This document shows, one piece after another, positions 56,922-64,000 of a DNA stretch of 64,000 bases (position 1 is its first letter; each line of letters starts with the position of its first letter). The stretch is from Setoptus koraiensis (taxonomy: Eukaryota > Arthropoda): positions 20,398,001 to 20,462,000 of the forward strand of contig CM106586.1 of NCBI GenBank assembly GCA_048013815.1. Direction: 5' to 3'. The notes beneath the pieces are model-generated. The model did not search any database and was not told the origin of the DNA. It was given only the letters and a program-made list of their open reading frames with translations. The position numbers were made by a program, and so were the translations under genes.

Positions 56922-58505
56922 ATGGAGCCCTACTCTCAGACACCTCTAAATCTGGCTCTGAGAAGCGAGAGAAAAGCCGAGGAATTCATAAAAACCTGGC
57001 GCTTCAATCATGCTGCACACTATTATCAAAAGGCCGCCGGTAATTATCTCAACCTATCTAACCACGACCTACACTACACTTTAATAGTCCTTGAGACACA
57101 CTAATAATACTAATAATAATATCACCATTATAAATCTGTAAAATTGTTTGTGTACATTCCCCCCCCTCAAAAATCCACAGAGAACGTAACTAAGGCACTA
57201 GAGGAGGAAAAGGCCAACAATTTGGTGCCCAATTCAATATTAGAAAGTCTGGAGGAACAGAGGAAATTCTATCTGTACCAAGAGCGTATTTGTCACAATC
57301 GTCGCTCGCACGTCGGGCATCTATTCAAAGACAAGGGTCAACTATCATACAATTTAAGCAAACAAGCGGAACAATTTGCCCAGGCACACAGTCTTCTTAT
57401 CCGTTCGCAAAATCATCTACAGCAACAACAACAACAACTGTCGGAACAACAACCGTCGGAACAACGACTGCCGGTAGGCCAAACCTCGACTCGAATAGAC
57501 GACACAGATAGATTGGAAAGGGAACGAGCGGAAGAGACTGAACAGCACGACGAGACAACAAGAGACACCACGAGACTATTAGCGGACGCTATAGATTCTT
57601 ATGAGATTTCACAAAATTTCGACAACAAACTGAGAATAGCAGACTGTGAACAAGACGGCAAAAGTAAGAGAAAAACTAGACAAGAGAAAAACACTTATAA
57701 TATTACATCTAACCCATTGTGTGATCATCATATTGAGTCAGACAGTATCAGCAGCACTATTGCACCCACTACTTCAACCGCGTTAGTACTGAGACCGCCG
57801 GAATCTTCGTTTGCCGTAATGGCCAAATCAACACTTTATCATAATCAGTATAATAACGCCGCCCGTGCGAACAACAAACAAACGAATCCCGCGATGGAAC
57901 CCTTCAAAGAAGAAGACGATCCGGAAGACTATGATCTAGGTGACAAATTCAATGAGGGCTCCATCGCTTATCGGAATTTGTTGTACGAAATCAACAGACT
58001 ATTCAGTGAGCACAATACTCTTCTTGATAATCTTGGTACAACTCTTAATGGTCAGCAACAGCAACAACAGCAGCAACAACAACGACAATCAAGGCAATCA
58101 ACACAAGAGGGCAACAACAGTGAACTACTCATTCATCGGCCGATGCAACAAACAACAACAACGATGCAATTCTCAAGTGATACTGACAACAAAAAATCAT
58201 TGCTGGATAATAAGATTGGCGATAATAGCGGCGTGATACCGATGACATCGCCTCAACACTCAAACAGCGAATGGAAAGGAGAAATAAATGATCAAAAATT
58301 CAGTGATACATTGAACAAACTCAGATGGAATCAAAGTAAGTTGCGCAATATTATTAGTGACTTGGTTCAACAGTTGGAGAAGACAAGTGAGGACAATGAG
58401 CGCCTTAGATGCCAAATAATGACACAACGAAACAGGCCAAGCTCAAGCCGATCGGATCAATTGTGTCACCTGCCACCATTAGAACCACCAACTCTCCAGT
58501 ATTGA
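56922..58505 (+). CDS. NRBF2: NRBF2-like autophagy PI3K-complex subunit
   Basis: NRBF2 (yeast Atg38) binds ATG14 in the class III PI3-kinase complex and promotes autophagy. Exons are 56922-57039 and 57181-58505, joined G|AG over a 141 bp intron, giving 480 residues (human 287). The N-terminal MIT helices begin PLNLALRSERKAEEFI with a Tyr-rich helix HAAHYYQKAAENVTKALEE, matching NRBF2's opening PLNLAHQQSRRAD. The third helix has SLEEQRKFYLYQERICHNR, where NRBF2 has the QLLLIQERWKRA segment. The middle is expanded by Gln-rich stretches. Near the C-terminus is a coiled coil (LVQQLEKTSEDNERLRCQI) like NRBF2's LVAENERLRKEN, then a short LPPLEPP that matches NRBF2's NLPPLDFP. The extra length is entirely low-complexity. 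Orthology is likely rather than certain. Confidence 0.82.
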
Positions 58506-58660
58506 TTAGCCAATTGTGTTACCTGTTGTTCGCTTGATTAGTTTACCCAGAGTTAAATATACTAAATCGGTCTTGTCACCAATCTTCACACGGAGGCCTA
58601 TTTATCTGATCTAATTATTCGGTTTTAATTTGCGATTATCAACTCATCCGAAAGAACATT

Positions 58661-59302
58661 TTAGGACCAGGCCATCAAATACCATCTAAGTGGTCGTCTC
58701 TTGGATCTTCTTGGGTTCTTTTTCTTTCCAGCTCTCTCAAACTTGATGTCTTCTAGGGACCTATGCGTATAGCGAACTGTGTTATCAGGTGGCATTCGAG
58801 CTGAACTCTCTTCGAAGTAACCTGTTGGCCAGATTTTATCATCGACTGGACGATCCTTTCAATTTTGATTATTTGTGGTCGAGTTATCTCGGGTGGACGT
58901 CCCGTTAGATTGTTGTTCTTGTTGCTGATGTCGATAACAGCACATTCGAAAGTACGTCTGATCTCCTCTGATCTGTAGCTACACAGATCCCTCATAATTG
59001 AATCCCTGAAATCTTTCAAACGAATCTCACTAATTTTCTCACTGTATGTTGGTGTGCAAAAATAAACTAGAAATTTCCAGCAAAGCAGGCGTTGCCGCTA
59101 GCGAATTAGTATAATTTGCGTTCCCCAGAAGGCTCACAATCAGTTCATAAGCCATTCGGGACACAAAGGCTTTGACAATTTCTACAGAAGGAAAAATAAA
59201 TGCCCTACAGGTTTGCTGCGTATGTCTTTCTATCGACAAGGGATATTTTTGCGCGAGAGGCGATTGTTTGAGGGTTATTATTAAAATAAACCGGGGACAC
59301 AT
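58661..59302 (-). pseudogene. Candidate gene remnant or gene with assembly frameshifts
   Basis: Three adjoining reading frames on the - strand each look protein-like and together read as one chain. These are VEIVKAFVSRMAYELIVSLL (59302-59042), then EKISEIRLKDFRDSIMRDLC through ITRPQIIKIE (about 59040-58862), then DRPVDDKIWPTGYFEE and RYTHRSLEDIKFERAGKKK (58858-58663). The joins would need single-base changes near 59041 and in the A-run near 58861. I could not find splice sites that resolve the phases. I do not recognise the protein. Either an old pseudogene or homopolymer errors in the assembly would explain it; overlapping random frames are the third option. It lies between NRBF2 (+) and LHFPL (-). 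Confidence 0.3.
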
Positions 59303-59404
59303 TTACATACAAAGAACAGCGGATAATTTTTACAAGGCATCGAGTCTTTGCGTATAGATTGTTGATGAAGTCGAATGTGGTTCTGGTGCGGCGACAAAAG
59401 CACC

Positions 59405-60445
59405 CTACTGATAGGCGCTAGAGTGATGTATGGGCACGGGCATTGGTGGGTGTTGTTGTTGTAACGCTGACATCATTGAAGATTTTCTGTAGTTGTTGTT
59501 GTTGTATTGATCCGTGATAAATGTCGGATTTGATTCACCTTTTCCAATCAACGATGAGCCACTGTTCATTTGGTAGGGTTCTGGCAGTAGCTTTGCGTAA
59601 CGCGTTCCCAAAACAAAGGCCAATATGGATAGAACGCCGCAGTCGACTACGCCAATAATGGCCAAAATGTAGGCCCACCTGATGCTGCATTGTCCAACAT
59701 TGTAACTTCCGGCTTCGTTTCCGCACACCTCTTTGACGGCGGCCGAGTCCCAGCCAGCGGGGAATATGAGCACGCCGGATAACAGGCAAATGGCTGTTGT
59801 TTGCAATGATGTGTGTCGTTGGTCGTTGCGACAAATTTGTGCAGAGGGAGAGATGGTTGAAATTCAAATTTCGGTTAGTCTATGTCGGAGATTTGTCATT
59901 TGGCAAACAATCATTTGGCAAACGATCATTTGGCCAATAATCATTGAGTATGCGTGAAAATTGAGTGCGAGCGTCGACTTACCACACGAGAACTGGAGCC
60001 AGCCGCAAATGTGAAATACTGTGGATGAGTGAGCAAAAAAGAATAGCAACATGGCCAATATGCACAATAGGATGAGAAAGGTGGATAGGGCAACAAATAT
60101 TGTGGACACTTTGAAGGCCGGCGTCAATATCGACGATAAATCATTTAGTTTGCCCTGGCACAACAGATCTTGGCCGTCCTGCAATAGCCGGCACGATTTC
60201 CACAGACCGAAATAGCCGGTGCCCTTGGATAGTTCCGTGTCGCCTAGCCATTGTGGTTGAACAAAAACAATAACATTTATTATGGCGAATGACATGGTGA
60301 ACACTGACCAGAGTACCCCAATGGATCTTGATTTGATGTAGTTGGTTTGCAAATTCAAATAGTTGATGTCGGTGAGCGAGGGGTCCGTGCTGGCAGCAGC
60401 GGCGGCCGCCGCCACCAGGGCCATCGATTTGTTGGGATCCATCAT
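59405..60445 (-). CDS. LHFPL-family tetraspan membrane protein
   Basis: LHFPL proteins are four-pass membrane proteins; members serve in hair-cell mechanotransduction (LHFPL5) and GABA-A receptor synapses (LHFPL4). Exons on the - strand are 59983-60445 and 59405-59793, joined G|CC at GTAAGT...AACAG over a 189 bp intron, giving 283 residues. A poly-Ala stretch near the start precedes helix one (IGVLWSVFTMSFAIINVIVFVQPQW). The WLGD, YFGLWKSC and second-Cys (LLCQGKL) features follow the family's first extracellular loop. Helix two is VALSTFLILLCILAMLLFFF, helix three AICLLSGVLIFPAGWDS, and helix four WAYILAIIGVVDCGVLSILAFVLG, with SIRWAYxLAIIG a strong signature. The cytoplasmic tail is Asn/Gln/Pro-rich and longer than usual. 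Which LHFPL subgroup it belongs to is not clear. Confidence 0.92.
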
Positions 60446-61867
60446 GTCTGGTGAGTGTTTGTGGTGTGTCAGTCGGGCAGATTATTGTAGTTTATCCGCT
60501 GTCGAAGAGAGTCTTTTCGAGGAATGCGCTGCCGAGGAATGCGCTGTCTGAGAATGTGCGTTTCCGAAGAATGTGTTGTCGTGGAAGCAATCGTTTGTTG
60601 CTGGCGCTGCTTGTGCGCAACAGGCCAACAGGTGATCGGAATCGGCGAACAATTGATCGGCTTCGAAATGTGACGCAAACGATAGTCGCTTCTTCGCTGG
60701 CTCACTTACTGGCTTGTTGTCTTGTTGTTTTGCTGGCTTGCTGCTGAACGGTACGGCACGCACAGTGGCGGCTATCAGTGTCGCCGATCTCTGACAAGGG
60801 CTGAGTAGGTCAGAGGTTGTGCTGCGGTCGTCGGAAGAGCGGATACCTTTCTCGCTGCGCTTGTGTGTTGTTGTTGTTGTCGACTTGTGTCGCTCGGATA
60901 TTGCGAATTATCTTGTGTTCGCAAGCACAGGTAACCGACAGGTAAGTCAAGCGGGCACGAATTGAGACGTTGCTGGCCGCGCTGTGCGATTGTGTTGTGT
61001 GATTTGTTGTGCGCGAATATGAGTGCTTTTCTTCAATTTCTTCTTCTATTATTTCTCTTCTGCTGCCGTCTGGCTGATAGGATAACTGGCTGGCTGATTG
61101 GATAACTGGCCGGCTTATTGGTTGACTGGCGGCGGCGGCTGGAGGTCGCAGCCAGTTGTTCTTTTCGGGTTGTTGTGTCGGAACGGCGCTCTTCTTTTTG
61201 TTGCTGGCAGCGGCACGTAACAGGTTGCTGTTGTCGACGATCGAGATTAACTGCGAGCTTAATTGGCCACAGCAACGCTCGTTTCATTAATTGCTCTCGT
61301 TCGATAATAATAGCCTTATTCTTCTTCTGGTGACGACACTGCTAATTATAATTCGCTACAACTGTTGCCAGTTCCTGACCGAGGAATAAAATAAATTATT
61401 ATAAATAACAAAACTGCCGCTGTTGCTGCTGCTGTTGTTGTTGCTGTTTTTGTTACTGCTGCTGTTGTCGTTGCTGCCGACCAGTATTGGCCTGTTCGCC
61501 AGGTGAGTTGTCTCTCAATTGTGTGTGCCGTGCACAAGAATTGTTGCCAGAGAAGCCCGAGAGAAGCCAGCGACCAACTGCCACAACAGAGCAGTATCAG
61601 CGGCTCGTTACTGCAACGCCTTGACCACAGAAACGTGTGTGTGTGTGCGTTCGAAGAGGAATCTCGAGTTTCGAACAGAGAACAGAGAACTTCTGTGAGA
61701 GAAGCGCAGCGAACAGCCAACGAAGAACGGCCAGTTCGAAGCCCATTCGAATTCGAAGCGGCCGAGAAGCCTTGGAGGCGCGCATGCGCACCTCGGGCGC
61801 GAGCAAATTCAAATGCGCGAGGGGCGGCCATTCCGTCGGCACTGGTCATGGCTATTTCTATCTCGAA

Positions 61868-61928
61868 TGGCTTCTCCGGCTTCAGCTCGCTTCTCCGGCT
61901 TCAGCTCGCTTCTCCGGCTTCAACTCGC
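61868..61928. repeat. 19 bp tandem repeat, 3 copies
   Basis: Three near-perfect copies of CTTCTCCGGCTTCAGCTCG. Confidence 0.85.
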
Positions 61929-63535
61929 TAACCAAACACACTTGCGCTGGCTAGGCGCGTATTGTTCGCCCTTCGACAATTGAACTTCGCCGGCCGACAA
62001 GCCTCGTTTTCGCGATGCCAATCTAAACAAATCGCTTGGGCTTGATTAGAGAGCGTCACTGTTTGCGAACGCAATTAATTCCTCGCCGCACACAACAAGC
62101 GGTCGTTTGGTGGCTTTGTTGAAATTGTTAGAAATTGCAATTCGAGATTACGACGACGGCGAGCGACCGACCGAAGCCGGCAACGAAAGTGAACCGACCG
62201 GCGTGCCTTATGGTGCGCGCGTCTGGCGTGCCTTACGGCGGCCCGTCCGACAAGTGGCGAGCTTTGTTTTCGTAGCGACGGCCACAGCGACGAGACAATC
62301 CAGACTGAGAGATGAGACAAGCCAGACTGAGAGATGATACCAGCGACTCGACGAGACCACCGCAAGGCTGTCTGTGGTTGCCGCTGCCGCCGCTGATACT
62401 CGCTGAGAACCCCTGCCAGCCGTCGCTCGGGCTAGGCCGGCCGTCGCTCGGGCAACGCCGGCCGTCGCAACCCGGCGAGGCGGCGCGAAGGAGCGAGCCG
62501 AGCGACTGTCATGACAATTGTCGTTAATTGAATTAGTTTGTCGGCCGGCCGCTATTGTCAGCGGCTGGCGTCGCTGGCACAGGTAAAGGCAACAGGTAAC
62601 AAACGGCAACAGGTAACAAACAGCAACGGGTAACGGCAGCAGTGCCGGTACAGCGCGGGCGGCCGCTCGCTTGCGGAGGAGGCCGCATTGTGGCCGCATT
62701 GTGCCGTTTCGTGGACTCTCTGGCGAGTTGGCGAGCTGGCGGCTGGCGATCGCTGGCGTGTTTGCACGGCCGGCCAGCCCGACATCCCATCACCGGCCGT
62801 GCAAACAATGGCCTCTCTGGTGGCTGGCGTTTCGGCTTGATTGTTATCGCCGCCCGCTAATGACGATCGCACGACCACGACATCGCGCTCGCTTGCGTCA
62901 TTTATCTCCATTGTATCTGCGCATGCCTCTCAATGTTTGTTCTCGCGATTTTTATTCTTGTAATTTTTATCCTCGCCAGTTTTATCCTCTCAATTTTTAT
63001 CCGACGTTTAGCGCTCGATGGAGCGGCGGCAGCGACGCGCAACAGGTTGCTCGTTCGCGGCCGGTCAAGCCGACCGTGCAAATGACCGCGTTGTTCCAAG
63101 TCACCAACTGACCAGTCGCCAACCGACTCGCAACAGTCGCCAGCTCGCAGTCTGGCGGCGCGATTGCAAACTGCGCCGTGTCCCGTTACAGTTTGCAATT
63201 AATGCGCCTAATAGCGTTACGTGGTCGGCTGGCGTTGATCACCGATAACGGGTTGATGAGCCGTTTGTCGGGCAAGTGGCACCGTTACGTAACGCAATGT
63301 ATCATGCACGCCTGTTGTGCCATATGGCTGCTGCTTGTGCCGCCGCTGATGCAATTGTTATGCAAATAAGCCGGCTTGTCCGAACGGCCAGCTATTTGCC
63401 AGTTTGCTGTTGTTGTTGTTGTTTGCCTGCTGTCAATCATGCCAAGAGTTTTGAGATTTGATTTTGCTCATCAGCGCCGCCAGTGCCACTGTCACTGCCA
63501 CTCGTTTGGCTTCTGGCCGCCGCCGCCGGCCTGTT

Positions 63536-63655
63536 CACCATTGCTCACCTGTCCGCTATTACTCACCTGTCCGCTATTGCTCACCTGTTCAATGTTAGCC
63601 GACTGTTCAATGTTACTCACCTGTTCAATATTGCTCACTTGTTCAGCGTTGCTCT
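63536..63655. repeat. 18 bp tandem repeat, 6-7 copies
   Basis: Units like CTATTGCTCACCTGTTCA with progressive drift. As a multiple of three it stays open and reads Leu-Leu-Thr-Cys-Ser/Pro-x on the + strand. Confidence 0.85.
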
Positions 63656-63847
63656 TCAATGGCTGTTCGGTGTGATTGGCCGACTGGATGGTGGCGAGAT
63701 GACCCACTCACACACAAAAACACTTGTCATCTGTAAATTATTATGATTGCGCCACCTGACTGCGCTTGCTGTGTTGTGTTTGCTAACAAGATAAGATGTG
63801 TAATTTATGATAATTTAAGATGGCCTGACCTCAATCGGCGGCGCATT

Positions 63848-64000
63848 ATGCGCCGCTCGGGCAGCTCGGGCCGCGCTCAGGCTCGGGCCCGTCCGTTCGT
63901 TCGTTTCATGCGCACTGTCCGTACCGATGATGATTTGATCGCCGTCATGAGTGCCAGCAGCGACAAACGACGAGCCGGCCGAGACGCCAGCGAAGGCGCC
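63848..64000 (+). CDS. Open frame running off the right edge, unassigned
   Basis: From ATG 63848 the frame is open to the window end (51 codons), with a basic start (MRRSGSSGRAQARARPF) and then RTDDDLIAVMSASSDKRRAG. GC-rich composition makes open frames cheap here, so this may be chance. The DDDLIAVMSASSDKRR part is less repetitive than its neighbours. It could be the first exon of a gene to the right. Confidence 0.2.
   Translation, partial: MRRSGSSGRAQARARPFVRFMRTVRTDDDLIAVMSASSDKRRAGRDASEGA

Larger units (their letters stand above)
60446..63847. other. GC-rich 5' flank of LHFPL with many tandem repeats
   Basis: It probably contains the LHFPL promoter and 5' UTR on the - strand. Repeats include an 18 bp GAGGAATGCGCTGCC-like array (60520-60575), a CTG/TTG array (61410-61475), a 19 bp repeat (61868-61928), a Leu-Arg-neutral GCCGGCCGTCGCTCGGG array (62420-62470), a TTTTTATCCTCGC-like array (62945-63005) and an 18 bp array (63536-63655). 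Open frames up to about 165 codons are present on both strands, overlap each other and show no domain. Confidence 0.55.

Noticed and set aside
58753..59019. GRPPEITRPQIIKIERIVQ read as a Tc1-type transposase helix-turn-helix
   Set aside because: The likeness covers under 20 residues, no catalytic Asp/Glu region or terminal inverted repeats are nearby, and a shifted frame gives a better continuation.
60451..64000. Numerous 60-170 codon frames on both strands at the right end
   Set aside because: Overlapping, repeat-derived, GC-driven and without domains.

Overview
The window is animal nuclear DNA, most probably from an arthropod and perhaps a chelicerate such as a mite. The clade is an inference from gene content, compact genes and abundant microsatellites; no marker gene settles it. 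Recognisable genes are animal orthologues (MCM3, METTL3, UBE2W, IER3IP1, NRBF2, an SLC26 anion exchanger, a LIN-41/TRIM71-type NHL protein, an LHFPL tetraspan and a FAS1-domain protein). Introns have GT...AG ends and several are under 200 bp. Two nuclear tRNA genes (Ala-UGC, Glu-CUC) are present. Nothing looks bacterial or viral, and there is no CRISPR array, rRNA gene or recognisable transposon.

Layout. Positions 1-8000 and 60450-64000 are GC-rich, dominated by GGCC/GCCGGC-type words and short tandem repeats, and are open in many frames only because stop codons are rare in such sequence; I find no supportable complete gene there. From 8 to 14.4 kb a gene for a FAS1 (fasciclin) domain lies in four short phase-1 exons among large repeat-filled introns on the + strand. 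It is followed by UBE2W on the - strand (15.6-16.4 kb), a roughly 0.9 kb TG-rich tract (17.5-18.4 kb) and an intronless gene with a basic 17-residue repeat (19-20.5 kb). The 20.9-31.6 kb stretch is AT-rich and sparse, with three genes for secreted proteins of unknown function, each with a TATA-like element.

From 31.8 kb to 60.4 kb the window is gene-dense: tRNA-Ala, a tandemly duplicated poly-Q RRM/CCCH protein convergent with IER3IP1, SLC26, tRNA-Glu, a Q-rich regulator-like protein, a LIN-41-like NHL protein, MCM3, METTL3 (truncated by a 500-N assembly gap), NRBF2, a frameshifted gene remnant and LHFPL. These are ordinary housekeeping or developmental genes with no shared pathway; they cover DNA replication (MCM3), mRNA m6A methylation (METTL3), N-terminal ubiquitination (UBE2W), ER-Golgi traffic (IER3IP1), autophagy (NRBF2) and RNA-based control (LIN-41-like, RRM/CCCH).

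Several genes were put together by following splice phases by eye (FAS1, UBE2W, IER3IP1, the SLC26 exon joins, NRBF2, LHFPL and two secreted proteins). In each case the reading phase is kept across GT...AG junctions, and for the known families the joined protein matches the expected order of motifs. I did not find a convincing new multi-gene system. The most unusual items are the tandem duplication in the RRM/CCCH protein, the LIN-41-like protein that lacks RING and B-boxes and has a long insert in its first NHL blade, the 17/34-residue basic repeat protein, and a poly(A) signal shared by two converging genes.
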